Positions 37,436 through 49,455 of a DNA stretch of 64,000 nucleotides are shown here, piece by piece (the stretch's first letter is position 1; each line of letters starts with the position of its first letter). A program made the position numbers and the translations under genes. This stretch comes from Fomes fomentarius (taxonomy: Eukaryota > Basidiomycota > Agaricomycetes > Polyporales > Polyporaceae), in assembly GCA_022606135.1 (NCBI GenBank), contig JABYQN010000014.1, positions 62,001-126,000 on the forward strand, read 5' to 3'. Under the pieces are notes generated by a model, which did not search any database, was not told the origin of the DNA, and was given only the letters and a program-made list of their open reading frames with translations.

Positions 37436-38898
37436 TCAGAAATTCAGCTCCGTGCCACCCAGCGGCGGTCTGTCCGCACGGGCATCGTGGACGGCCCACA
37501 CCTTCTGCCGTTCCGCTCTGACAGGCCTCGCAGGCTCCGTCTGCGTCAGCATCTCCGTGTCCGCGAGATCGTCGCCGGGCTGGCTCGGGTGACGATCAGG
37601 GGGCGGCGAGGACCCGTCGGCAGCCCTCATGGTCGGGCGCACGCCGAGCGTCGCGCAGAGAACTTTGTATCGGGAGCGTATCTGGCGGAAGAGCCTCGGG
37701 ATGTCGACCTCGGCTTCTGAGCTTGTGCCTTCGCTCGCCGCTGCCACCGCGGACGGGTTCACGCGCGGAAACTGCGCGATCAGTTCTAGTAGGTGTCGGA
37801 TGTGGCTCTGCGTGCGGCTGGGTGGGCATGAGGTCAGCATGAGTCGATCGTCTGTTGGTACTTGGTACAGTTGGAAGTAAAAGTCCTGATCGAGGGGCGC
37901 TGAGCCGCTTGATGTCGACTTTGAGTCGGAGAGCGAAGCGTAGAGACAAGTAGAAAGGAAATTCTACCCTGTCCCGAGCATCGAACGGCTGTCCCGGCGA
38001 TTGCATCGACATGCTCCCGGAGGCCATCTATGAAGAGATCTGTGGAGCCTATTCATATTTCTATATTGGCTTCTAGCCTCGAGAGAGGACCCTGCCGAAG
38101 GGCGATTCACACCCAAGCACTCGCCCTGAGTTATGCAGTTGGCATATTGAAATGCATGTGACACGGGCACTGCAGAGGCGCAAGGTCGAGGGAGTCGACC
38201 GTGCTTCCAGAGGACATGTGTGAACAGATCTAGAGAGCCTATTCATTATTGAAATTGGCTTCTAGCCGCGCACACAGATTATGCCAATGCGCGGGACAGT
38301 GTCACACCCATTCCGCCCAAGCCAGCGCGATGGGATGCATGTCCGCATATTGCGCATCCAGCTACTCAAGAAGGCCATGCTCGTCGAGGTAGACTCAATG
38401 GGCCTAACCATCGGTTAATAACGCAGGAGATGAGCTAGGAATCGGCGGGGTATCTGTATTCCCGTCTTGGGTGCTCAGCCTCAGCATTGAGCGAGTCCCG
38501 TCCAATGTCTAGCCCATATCCCTAAGCCCAAACTCAGGTCTCTGTCTGCAGTAAGAGCAAGGCATGCACACGCCTCCTACAGGTAACCAACGACCAGAAA
38601 GCAGAACTACTCACTCATCTTGCGCGCCTTGCACATCGAGGATGGCCTTCCACATTAATGAAAATCCCTCGTAGAACCCGAGCTCCTCCCACATCTCAAA
38701 GCCCTTCTCACGACCCAGAGCACGTCCTTCGATCGCGCCGTGTATGCGTCCGTGGGCGAAGCCATCCTTGTAGCCATCTTCGTAAAACCTGCATAGGAAT
38801 GTGATGCGCTAGCATGTTAGGCTTCTGCTGTTTTGATCGGCTACTCGAGTAACCCACGTTTGCTCCACATTCACGAGCTCTTCAAGATCGAAATCCAT
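37436..38898 (-). CDS. LTO1: LTO1/ORAOV1 homologue (Yae1-Lto1 Fe-S adaptor), 194 aa
   Basis: Exons 38898-38858, 38788-38615 and 37805-37436. The N-terminus MDFDLEELVNVEQT-FYEDGY leads straight into the deca-GX3 type block: DGFAHGRIHGAIEGRALGRE, then KGFEMWEELGFYEGF. This is the hallmark of Yae1/Lto1 proteins, which link the cytosolic iron-sulfur assembly machinery to the ABC protein Rli1/ABCE1. The last exon has HIRHLLELIAQFPRVNPSA and DIPRLFRQIRSRYKVLCATL, as in fungal Lto1, then a disordered tail. The middle intron is 809 nt. Its acceptor is the least certain point: GAG at 37806 keeps phase, the neighbouring CAG at 37808 does not unless a small exon is missing. The gene diverges from the Whi2-like gene over about 420 bp. 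Confidence 0.8.
37806..38614 (-). other. Long intron (809 nt) of LTO1 with an internal duplication
   Basis: The donor GA|gtgagt lies at 38614. The interior holds two related copies of a segment of about 66 bp (38012-38078 and 38202-38267) spaced 190 bp apart in the same orientation. No transposon protein was recognised. Confidence 0.55.
38012..38267. repeat. Diverged direct repeat inside the LTO1 intron
   Basis: Two copies of about 66 bp, at 38012-38078 and 38202-38267, share blocks such as agatct, gagcctattcat and ttggcttctagcc in the same order, with many substitutions. The 190-bp offset suggests an old tandem duplication of a larger unit. Confidence 0.7.
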
Positions 38899-39320
38899 GG
38901 TTCGGAGGAGTTGATTGATGCGAGAGAAGTGTGCCAAATGGTGTAGGTCCAAGTTGCAACTCCCAGAAAAGGCAATTCAGACTCGTCTATGATTTCGAAC
39001 TCCGCTGGTATATGATTTTTTGCTCCAAACAACGACCCTGAGCCTCAGAACCCTGGTCGCGTCTCCCAGAAGGTCGCATGATGCTAATCATGAGTGGTTA
39101 TGAGATCTCTGGACCCAAAAGCAAATGTGTAGTAGCTCAGACATTCCAGGTACTGATTATGGAATGCGTAATTACCCTTTGCAGGACTTATCTTACTTAT
39201 CCCCCGTTGCAAGGCATCATCAAATTCCCTATTTACCAAACTCTGACTTTGTGCGTGCGTCGCCGTGTTCGTCGCTGACCACCACCACGCTCGTTCCATC
39301 CTGCTGGCTACATTGCTACC
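38899..39320. promoter_or_regulatory. Bidirectional promoter region between LTO1 and the Whi2-like gene
   Basis: 422 bp separate the two divergent start codons, so both promoters must lie here. No TATA box or named operator was identified. Confidence 0.45.
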
Positions 39321-40560
39321 ATGGCTGCGGTAAACCTCGCGAACTCGCCCATCACACAAGTGTCGCAAACCCCCGTACAGACCAACCTCCAACCCCAGCT
39401 TTTGACGAGACTATTGCTCGATTTGCGCGGGAGGCGGTTCACAGTCGAACGCGAGAACATCCTCAGCCTTCCGGAATCCGTTCTTCTTTGTCTCTTCCCG
39501 AATGGACTTGTCCTAAGTCGTCAAAGCGCCGCCTTATCGGATGGTGGGGATAATGATGACTATGAGGAGCTGTACGGGGTTGATGTGCGTGACTTCTCTC
39601 CGACTTGCCCGCAAGCAAGTACCTGACACTATCTGGTCTAGTTCGACCCAGACTGCTTTGACTACGTCCTCACCTTCTTCCAACACGCTCGCGACGAGTT
39701 CTATGGCACCCCTAACAACCCCGGTGGCCTTCTCGCAGTGCAGCAGCAACTCCTCGAGGGTGGCTCGCCCACGTCCGACTTCGGCCCCTCGCCGTCACAA
39801 AACCCACTCCTCACCAAACAGGCGATCATCGTTCTCCGCGAGGAACTAGAGTACTTCTCTATACCGCCGAAGGATGGCAACGAGGCGACGGACGCCCGGG
39901 GCATCGCTAACGAGCCGCTGCTCGACCTCAAGAGGAATTGCGGCAAGTATCTTCTCCATAAGCGCAACATCTTCACGGCACTCCAGCGCAACGTGAACAA
40001 GGAGAACAATCTCGCGGAGCAGCACCTGATTGACATGCTGTGCATGAGGTGTGTGTCCGTTCTGGATCGTCTGCGCACATATGACCGATCTCCGTTGTGT
40101 TCTGCTCAATTCACAGTGGCTTCGATCGCGATGACGAGTGGGGCTATCGTGCGATGGAGCCCAACCGATGCTGCATTTCTTCCATTGCGCTGGTGCTTCT
40201 GAAGACTGGAATTGTTCATACAACGAGTCCTTCGGGCGAACGGCAGGTCACGGTGGACTACAACCAGATGGCCACGGCACAGAAGCTGCTGCTGTTCTGG
40301 AGAAAACCTGCGGTGCGTGTTTCGCGTATCTGTTCTTGTGGTCCCATTCCTTAATCGATTCCTTAATCGAACTCTATAGCGGAAGTGCTGGTGGGATGGT
40401 ATCGAGGTGGACATTGCAGAGCCAGGTGAGGCTACGAAGGTGATCAAGCTCTGGGCACGTCGGGTCTGGACCTTGGAACTCAGTTTGGTGAGTTTCGGGT
40501 GCTGTTGTGCGTCCAGTTCCTGAACACTAACGCTTCGGCCCTTTCGCGCTGCAGGTATGA
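39321..40560 (+). CDS. Whi2-like BTB-domain protein (326 aa)
   Basis: Exons 39321-39584, 39642-40048, 40117-40312, 40380-40487 and a terminal 6-nt exon 40555-40560 (Val-stop) give 326 residues. LLLDLRGRRFTVERENILSL, followed by PESVLLCLFPNGLVLSRQ, and FDPDCFDYVLTFFQHARDEF form the BTB-type fold seen in Whi2-like fungal proteins. The C-terminal half contains GFDRDDEWGYRAMEPNRCCI and ends in KLWARRVWTLELSLV. Whi2 with the phosphatase Psr1 tunes general stress response and TORC1 activity in yeast; the role here is inferred from family. If the last intron were retained the protein would end a dozen residues later, so the 6-nt exon rests on the family-like ending. Confidence 0.75.
40344..40370. 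repeat. Short tandem repeat in a Whi2-like gene intron
   Basis: A 12-base unit (ccttaatcgatt) is repeated head to tail inside the fourth intron, just before its acceptor. Confidence 0.7.
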
Positions 40561-41522
40561 TACGGATGGACTTGGTCATGCTTCTTATACATGATTTGCG
40601 TTAGATACCCTAATGTCTCAGGATGTACGATACCACTGCTTGCGAGTGATCACTGGCTCCCGTCGGGACAGCAGTGGGCGATTGTGAGTCGGGATCTTGA
40701 GACGATGTTGTGTGTGCGATGGTGGAGCGCCTTGATGATAAGTGCAACAGCCACCGTGGCAAATGTTATCTTAAATGGATATTGAAGCGGCGCTAGAAGG
40801 CGAGATTAGCTTTGGACAGGGTTTGGGACGCATCTTCTCTCTTTCCCAGACGACACACGCGATGGCACTCGTGTTGATTCTCCGTGTCCAGGGAGAGGAG
40901 ACTACTGAGAACGCCTGCGCGCGTACCGCAGCAGCTTCCTCGGCGAAAATCGACTGGGGACGGGCGCTCGCGCCACGGGGATAGATCGCAGGGCGTCGAA
41001 CCACAGGCTTGCGCCTGCCGCATGTTGTTGGAAGCGCCTGTTCTGGATTTAATGAGAGTTGCGCCCCTCTCGGACCGTCTCGGGCGGGCAGGAGAGGGAA
41101 CACGCGTGAGAGCAGCGATTGAGAGGATAGGGCAGATTTGGGGCGATAGGAGGCGGGGGCAAGTAGTAAGTACTAGGACGTGCAGGGCTGTGGCCGCAGC
41201 CCGAGCGTGTTGGCCACAGCCGGCGGGTTCTCTGGCAAGGAGGGCCCCGCGGGAAGGGCACATCTCCTTCCGGGATCTGGCTCGGAGAGAAAGTGAAAAG
41301 AGACTCGGACTCGGAGCGGAGGCGGCTAGTCTCTAGTCGGGACTGAACTGAATAATAAATAATCGAAAGTCCGACGGACGGGGACCTATAACGGTATACA
41401 GTTTGCCTTATCATCCGTTCTCACCAACGACCTTCATGTCACCTCCAGGCCGTTCCATCCTGATTTGAGCGCCTCTCTTCTTCGCAGGTCCCGCCCGGGA
41501 TTCTTCGAGTACTTCCCCCAGC
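40561..41522. other. Intergenic, upstream of the MED25-like gene
   Basis: 962 bp between two plus-strand genes. It should contain the 3' end of the Whi2-like transcript and the MED25-like promoter. Nothing else recognised. Confidence 0.45.
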
Positions 41523-43879
41523 ATGACCTCTCCACCCCAGTTCTCCTTCTCCAAACCGGCTATGTCTGGTGATGCCGTCTCGGTCCTCGTCCTCGTAGAG
41601 GACTCGCCCGCGATGGCGACAAAGTGGCCCGACGTGCGGGACTTGTACTTACCTAATTTGTTCGAGAATCTACGTTCCACCGACCCTTCAGTCCAGGTTG
41701 GTCTTGCGCGCGCACCATGTACTTTCTCACCTCTAATTGTCTTTCTACCGACACAGATGGAGGCTCGCTGGCTTACTACCACCTCCTCTCCTACATCCGT
41801 ACTCCCGCCTGCAGTCCCCATCATGGACGTCGCCCAAGCCCAACGCGCCCACGACCTCTCGCTTGGCCAGAATGGTTCCGCGAAATTGTCGCCAGGGACC
41901 ATCTCCAACGCAATAAGCGTAATGCACCCTCCCGTGTGCCTCACTCCACTGAACTGACCCCGCCACCCAGATACTCTCTTCGGCCAGTGGGCGGCAAAGC
42001 ACCACGAGGCATCTCGTCCTTGTAGCAGCAACTGGTCCGCTGACTGCAGGCGCTCTAAATCTCAACGACGCCACTCCATCCGGTTTCGATTCATGGGACG
42101 AGATCGCTATGGTCCTCAAGCAGGTGATTGCTCCTGCTGCAGTGGACAATTGGTTGCCTTTCTAATCACAAAGCTTGTTAGCAATACATTCGGCTACATG
42201 TCATTCTCAGCATCGGAGCGGAGATGAGGACATACCATGAGCTTTTCAAGAGATCGGTAGGCGGCGTCCCGGAAATGCTGATGACGCAGGGATGCTCACC
42301 CACCCCGATTAGCTTCAACTGCAGAACAACTCGGAAGTGCCTCGATGGTTCCCAGTTGACTCTCGGCGGTACTCTATCAGACTGTCCGGGCGGCCACAAT
42401 ACGTGCGCGGTTCAGGTATGGATACCTCATGTTTTGTGCTTGAATGCTTCTCATGACGTATGCTCATCCGCTCTAATTGATAGCGGCTCTGCCGGTCCCT
42501 CTAGTTCCGACTGCCATCTCGGAAGATTCATATAACAATCCGAGCCCGCCGGCATCCTCTCCGCCCCCAGTCTCTCCACCGACAAGTGTCTCTTCTCCTA
42601 GCTCGCCGTCTCACACCGCGTCGCCGAACGTAGCTCGGAAGTCTATCACTACCTCGCCGAACACGCCCCGCAGTAGGCCCCGCGCGTCCGAATCTCCACA
42701 ATCGCCCCCAGGTCCCGAGGGCGGGGGGCTCGTCTCCTACCTGCAGCAGATGCACGGACTGACCAAGAAGAAGAGTTATGGAATCAAAGCCCCGAAGAAG
42801 ACATACGCCGACATACGCCTACCTAACGCTGGGAGACCGATCTTGCCCCGTCTGGAAGTGCCCCCGTCTCAGTCCGACATTTACACATACCCCTCGTTCG
42901 ACAATCTCAGCGGATCAGAGATGCAGACCCCCACTTCCGACCCGCAGTTCCCGCCGCCCCGCCGACATTCAGTCGACCAGCTCCCCTCGGCGTCTCTCGT
43001 TGCGAGGACGATCAATGAAGATCGGCGTGCACGAAGACACAGCCCTTGGTTACCGATGGCACCGTACGTGTCGTCTACCCCGTCATCGCCGACATCTACC
43101 ACGTCCCCAGGAACCCGAGCTGCACTACAGTCTCTGGCAGCGATGACCCCTCGCCTACCCGACTTTGGCACGACACCAAAAGATCGCACCCCGCTCACCG
43201 CTCCTGGCGCAATGGAGCCTCGCAGATCGTATACAATGGCTTCAGATCCCATGACTGGCTCCGTACACAATGCTGGGTACTATGCATGTAGCACGACATG
43301 GCCCCATCAAGCACCCGCCGCGGCGTCTCCTGCCGCGTCCGCTCCCAGCCCAACACATACCCTCTCATCGACATTGCCGCCTACGCCCCAGCTAGTGAGT
43401 AGCGAATACTCCTACGGGAGCTCTCCTCCCAGCAGCACTGCCACAACGCCCGCCTCGCTCTCCGCGCCGATGGGAGAGAATGGGGAGGACCAGCCGTTCG
43501 TCGTGCCCCCGAGTACGAGGCGCAGGTGGACGCGAGCTTCCAGGAGTCGCTCCGGACAGGAGAGATGCAGGCGAACATGACCCTCCGCGCGCCTGCGACC
43601 ACGGCGTCGACGCTTGCGGCGAACCAGACGTTCGCGCCGCCGACGCACCCGGGTGATCAGCAGCAGTACTTTGATGGCTCGCACACGCACGCGCAACAGG
43701 TCATGTCGCACCAGGACACGGGCTACCCGGTCTACTACTCTACTGCCTACTCCAACGGGGAGTACACCATCGTTGGCGCGCAGGAGGCTGGCGAATGGCA
43801 GTATCACGTCGGAGACACGTACATGACGACCCAAGCAGAGTATGCGTCCGCTCAAGGGCAGCAGTGGTATTCGTCGTGA
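41523..43879 (+). CDS. MED25-like von Willebrand A-domain protein, possible 3' frameshift
   Basis: Exons 41523-41696, 41757-41918, 41971-42123, 42182-42256, 42313-42415 and 42484 onward are in phase. VSVLVLVEDSPAMATKWPDV opens a vWA fold with a degenerate metal site (EDSPAM). TTRHLVLVAATGPLTAGALN, QYIRLHVILSIGAEMRTYHE and LFKRS continue it. The rest is Ser/Pro/Thr-rich and disordered. This is the layout of the Mediator subunit 25 vWA proteins of basidiomycetes, which contact transcription activators. Near 43508 the frame that encodes EDQPFVVPP ends in a false C-terminus at 43580, while the next frame continues naturally (EYEAQVDASFQESLRTGE) to 43879. Either one base is missing at the CCCCCGAG run, or a 41-nt intron at 43395-43435 is spliced, which also restores frame (673 aa). 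Family assignment is moderate. Confidence 0.55.
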
Positions 43880-46800
43880 CACTCTTCTTCCCGTGGCGAA
43901 TGATTCCCCCCTACGTCGCTTATACCTCCATCCCTCACTCGTCGATGCTATGTTGCTACGTCCTCGTTATTGTCGCCGTAACCTTGTTATAACCTCTTTC
44001 GGCCTTGCTGTGTACACTTTTCCCTCCTTCTTTCTGTCTCTCACTCCCTCACTCTCTCACGCTCGTGGTTTCTCGGTGTCACTCGGTTCTCTATCTCTAT
44101 CTTGGTGGTAAAATGGGCGAACAGTGGGTATTACACGCTCATGGCATATGGCTCATGGCACACGGTACGACGCATCCACGCTCTGGCACGATTCCTGGCA
44201 TCTGACAATTATACCCATGGCATATACCTACCCTACGTATGCGTTTTTTTAGCTGCTACAAATCTTCCCGCATTCAAGTCGCTCTATTATTCTCCCTCCC
44301 TCCCTCCCTCACCCCCTTCCATCCCTCCGTTCCTCTCCCCTCTCTCTATCGCCCATCTCCTTCCGCATGCGCTTACCGTCTGGTCATTTATTATGGGTTC
44401 TGATCTTCCGGAGTCTGCACAGGGGTATCTGGCGACGCTGTTTCATGCTGTAAGCTATGTAGCATACTGGTTTCTTGTGCAACTAGGACCCTAACTTGTT
44501 TATCGTCGCGTGGATTGACTTGACGGGCAGGGACGCCGCCCTCTTGCACTCCCGAGTCCCTCGGGCTGCTTGATCCTTGCACTGTGCAGGGCCCGCTGAC
44601 GCTCGTAGGCGTCGTCATCGAGCGGCGGGCGCAGCAATTGACGGACGGACGGAGCGAGGGGACGACGATAAAACATTCAAGTAAAACTCTGTTTCAGATG
44701 AGCGAGCCGACAGCCGTTCGGGTCGACGACTCACGAGACCAGTACTAGTGGCCCTGGATGACGAGTCATCCTCCGAGTACTCGACGAACGCGCTCTCGTC
44801 AGTCCGCGGCTTCGCTTCTCGCTTCGTCTTGTCTTCGGGTATATTATATAAGAACGCCGCAGCACGGGGAGAGTCACTTGCACGAACCGTGGCCCATGGC
44901 CGTTAGTGCGGTACTCGGCTGCGACACGAGACTAAGTATGTTTAATATGTTAAAAAATGTTCCCCGTCGCAAAAGAAAGCGATGCCAAGGCGTGCTCCCC
45001 GCCGTTCTCCGATCCGGGGAGTGAAATTCCAGGAGCCAGGATAAGTACCCTGAGGGCGTGCGTGGGCCATGCTCACGGGCGAAGCCTCGAAGGAAGTGGG
45101 CGGCGGAAGCCTTAGCCTAGTGAGCTCTCCGTGTAAGCAAGGCTGATCCCAGGCTTGCCATATGCATGAAAGCCATCGGAATCAGAAGCGGGTTCGTAAG
45201 GTCACTAAGCTCTCGGGAGGAATGCTTTGATTCTATAATCGTCACATGAGATAGTCGCCGCCAATACATTCGAAACATTGACCTGTCTGAATTTTGTGGT
45301 GCCATATCCCGCTGGTGAGAGTGCGCCGATGCACGGCCAGGGTCTCCCGCGCGCCGCGGGAGGTGAATATGGCGCTCTGTTGCTGTGTCCCCGTCAATAG
45401 TGCGAGCTATGTTAATTTAGTGGTGTTGGCGAGGAGGGCGGAGCAGAAGCTCCCGCACCTTCTCCGTGCTAACGCCTATCATTGTCAATACCCGGGCCAG
45501 AAAAGATGGAGAACGCCCAGGGGGTCGGCTACGACGGTCGTATGTGCCCCTCGCTTATCTCAGCGCTTGAGGATGCCGTTGCGCCGTGCGTGGAAGAAGC
45601 CGAGACACAAGGTTCGTGGCAGTTGGATGGGAGACGACGGAAGCCCTCAGGTGTGTATGTTCCTGTTTGCCTTGGTTAAGTGCAGAATAGAGTCCAGCTT
45701 GAAGAGGGGCGATCCCTATACACCTGAGTCTGCAGGGGGCCTGGCAGCGGGGCTTCGTGACTAACCACAACCTCGTGCATGGGGCGCATGAGCCACGGAG
45801 ATCATGCTAACAAGACTGCCTTGTGTTGCGAACAGAAGATGGTCGGCAAATTCTGCCACGAGTCCCATGGAGACCACAAATGACGGGTATCCATTCCCCA
45901 TGGACGCAAGTTCCCCAACTGCTCATTAACGTCCGAGTCGCCGTCTCCGAAGTCGCTGTTCCAGCGTGTTGGAGGAGCGGGCATCGCGGTCGGCGACCTC
46001 CCCAGGCCCTGATTGGGTGTTAACGCCATTGTTTGGCAAACGTTAACGTTCACCGCTAGTCCAGTGGCTGCACATCAACGTGAGCTATCGGGGCGCACTA
46101 TGAGCCTAACGGCAAACATGCGGCAGGATGGTGGACGAGGAGCCTGAGGGGAATTTTTCGACCGCGTCCGAACCCGTTATTGGCCAACAAACTTGGAAAG
46201 CCACGTGGCTTGGTACCGGCGCCTTTCATCTCCCTCGCTCCTCTCCTCCTACCACGAACACGCACGCTCACCCGAGCCATCCTTGTTTCCTCCGTTCCAT
46301 ACCCCCATAATCTGCTATGATGCTGACGCACGCCTGTCCGTATCTCATGAGAATTGGTGGTCAAGGAGCCCTCGAGAGGTAGACGGTCGCGGGAGAGGTT
46401 AGTGGCATGATGCCATCCTCACTTCAGGCAAGCTGCTGCCAGCAGAAGTCGCGGTGCGCTTGATCTGAATCATTGACCGGTGACTACAGACCATAATGCG
46501 GCGTGCCGAAACATCACATAGGCCTCAAGACCTCGAAACCTTCGTGGGCGTCATCGTCGTCATTTTGACTGTTCGAAGAAAAGAATTCAGCCTCGTGTTG
46601 AAGGAATTTGGGTTGAAGGGTGAGTGAATGAATTGATACATACTCTTGCCTCTCTTGAAACCGGCTACTGCTGCGCTCAGACATGCCGCGAGGCCAGCGT
46701 CCACTGTGCTCCGAGCTCGCAGATGACCGGCACTGGCGTTATGGTGCCGACAGATCGTCATCTGCGGCTCACTGCATACATCCAACATATTCCCTCAAAC

Positions 46801-47723
46801 AGGTATTTACTAGCTCGATTTTACATGATCATACTGGTACGTCGTCAACGATCCCTTAATCGTCGTATGCACGCTGATTAATGGCCGGCGGCTATTATGG
46901 GTCCAAAGCATACCGCCATCCACGTTGCAACAAACGATCTCCACATCGACCCTCGAGGTCTCTGCTGAGCTTGTAGTCTCTCTGACCTATCGAGGCGGTT
47001 TGCGACTGCGCCGACGATCTTGGAAGGGAACACTTGCCTCCTGTTCCCGCTTCCCGACCCCTTATCGCTGATTCTCTCCTCCTCGCCGCCCGGCTTCGCG
47101 TCTGGTCAGTAATGTCATCTCCCAAATTCGACACCGCCAAGCAACTACGCCGGAGGCTCTGTACTTCTTGCAAGACCTTCCAAGCAGGGTCTGGGTCCTC
47201 AGTCTTACGCCCGCGTACAACGAGTGAAATATCGTTGTCCTATATCTGCCCACTATGAAACACTCGCACACTGATCGTTCCAGGAGCATCTCCGCTTTTA
47301 TCACGATGATGTCATCTTTACCGCTCCGAAACCTTACCGGCCTCAACCCATACGTGAAGCGATCTCAGCACCCTCCGTACGTGGAGAGTTCGGCCCGGGA
47401 CGTCACATCGGTGTCTCACATTCACAATCGCCATCGCGGATATGCCCGGGCGCAGTAACTCTCTTATCAAGCTTCAGATTCTAGAATGCCCGCTACTTAT
47501 ACATATTGTGGCTCGGAGAATCCTGTGCAAAGCTCCCAAATCAGTCGAGGTCGAACTTTTTTTCGGGCACCCATACACGGTGCTTTGACCAGCCCGCGGC
47601 GAGTCTTGGTCATCCCGTCGCCCAAACACTTCAAGGGATGACGTGCTGTAGAGTCACGGTCGTACACTCGCAGCGAGTATATAGGTACCCACAGTCGGCA
47701 GTCTGGACGCAATAATCATAGCC
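43880..47723. other. Gene-poor stretch, pyrimidine-rich at its start
   Basis: 3.8 kb without a recognised gene. A (ctcc)-rich tract lies at 44284-44350, downstream of the MED25-like stop. Short frames elsewhere show no family pattern. No tRNA was found. Confidence 0.4.
44284..44350. repeat. CT-rich low-complexity tract
   Basis: Repeated ctcc and ctct units dominate this segment of the MED25-like downstream region. Confidence 0.75.
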
Positions 47724-48938
47724 ATGCCGTCAAGGATCATCCTTGTGATTAGGGGAACTGGAGCACAAGGCGGATATGTCGTTGACGCCTTGCTCAAGCC
47801 TGCCGCGGATGAATATCTGTCTCTGTATGTGGTGCGCATCTTGACCCGCGACGCAAGCAGCCCTCGTGCCCAGGTACTAGTTGAGAAAGGAGTTGAGGTG
47901 GTCGAAGGTATGTATGACCACCACTCTTGCGTTCCCAACGACTCACGCACCTCTCCAGGAACCATACACGACTTCCCGAGCGTGTTGGCTGCGTTGGAAT
48001 GCGTGTATGGTGTGTACGTGAACACAGACGGCGTTACGCTCGGAGAAGCAACGGAGATCTTTATCGGAATGCGCATCTTTTAACTAGCGAAGCAGGTTGG
48101 GACTTTCCAGCACTATGTGTGGAGCGGTCTCGATTACACATACAAGGTGCGTTGGTGTCTCATAGATCGAATGTAATGCGTTTCTCATGTTCATCCTTTT
48201 GTGTAGAAAGGAGGATACAATCGATCTTATCGTAGCTCTCGCCGAGATGGCAAGGTCCGCGAGAGAAACTGCATGCGGTCCCAGCGGTCGACGGTCAGCG
48301 ACACTGACGGGTCCTGGATCGTCCTCACCGCGGCACTGTACATGGATATGTTACGCATGGTGAGTGGTCATCGTGACAGGTAGCAGATACCCGTTTTCAC
48401 TCGCTGTTCTCAGGCCTCTGCTCCGACCCGTGAACAAACGCGCAGACGGGACGTACGTCTTCGCCGCCCCACTGGGCAAAGCCGCATCTCAATGGTTACC
48501 CGGCCGACATCGGCCTCTTCGCACGCTACATTTTCGACCACCGGGAGGTCACCTCGGGACAAGAGCTCGAGATTGCTAGCGACATCGTCGACTGGCCATG
48601 CCTCGTCTCAACATTTACCAGGTCACGGGCAAAGCTCTCGATCGACGAGTGGGTCGATCTGTGGGACCTGGACCGGCCCTTCGCGAAGGAGGGGGCCCGA
48701 TTCGGCGGCAGCTTTGGATTGGCGACAGTTCCTCTACGGCTGGTGGCCACTGTTCAAGTTCATCGATATGCTCATGCAGCGGGATTACGAGTGGATCAGA
48801 CGGATGAATCGTGACAGGTACACGTTGGAGCGAATGCGGGACACTGGTTACACTGGAGAGCTGGGCGTGGCGCCCATCAAGAGAGCGCAGGAGGGTGGGA
48901 TGCCTCGGCTGGATCCCGACCGCGTCTCGCAGTTGTGA
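47724..48938 (+). pseudogene. NmrA-like NAD(P)-binding protein, disrupted
   Basis: The start is family-like: a Rossmann segment (RIILVIRGTGAQGGYVVDAL, with Arg in place of a Gly of the usual GGTGxxG), then VVRILTRDASSPRAQ, VEKGVEVVEG and, after an intron at 47908-47958, DFPSVLAALECVYGVYVN. At 48081-48083 a TAA replaces the Glu codon expected in RIF-E-LAKQVG. After it the reading resumes (HYVWSGLDYTYK) across an intron, but later blocks (TVSDTDGSWIVLTAALYMDM, PADIGLFARYIFDHREVTSG, DWRQFLYGWWPLFKFIDMLM) lie in different frames. NmrA-like proteins sense NAD(P) redox state and regulate nitrogen genes or act as reductases. Multiple lesions make this a pseudogene. Confidence 0.75.
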
Positions 48939-49109
48939 CTATGGAGCACCGGCGGCGCATAGCTCCAACCCCGTTTGTATGCGATAAGCCTAATAACAAT
49001 TCTTGGGGACTATGCATCCCCAGTACAGCAGGCAGGAACGTCGAGACTAAGCACGATGAGCTGCTCTGCAGGAAACTCTACCCGAAACACAAATAGCTTC
49101 TCGTGCCAC

Positions 49110-49330
49110 CCAACCATTGGTTCAGAGGGGAGTTGAGGTTGTCCAAGGTTCCCAGCCCCTCACAGGCCACCGTGGACGACCGCCCGAGCGTATTGGCTGC
49201 CTTGGAACGCGCGCATGGTGTGTACGTGAACCCAGGCTCGGAGAACCAAAAGCACATCAGAGTGCGCATTTCAGAACTAGCGAAGCGGGTCGGGATCGTG
49301 CAGCAATGTATGTCCAATGTATCTGGGGAC
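49110..49330 (+). pseudogene. Fragment of a second NmrA-like copy
   Basis: DDRPSVLAALERAHGVYVNP, followed by SENQKH and ISELAKRVGIVQQ, matches the exon-2 region of the gene just upstream (DFPSVLAALECVYGVYVN, then LAKQVG). A preceding VQRGVEVVQG piece is in another frame. The fragment keeps the Glu that has become a stop in the upstream copy. It is a partial tandem duplicate in the same orientation. Confidence 0.65.
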
Positions 49331-49455
49331 CGGAAACAGGGCGTACCAGGGGCGGATACAGGGCGGAAAGGGGCGGGGGGCTGTGAGGACAAATACGTAG
49401 TGTACATCGGCAATCTTATCAAGTAAAAATCGTGTGGCCATGACTATTGCTACAG

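Noticed and set aside
41411..42031. 206-codon minus-strand frame
   Set aside because: Antisense to the first exons of the MED25-like gene, which join in phase on the plus strand.
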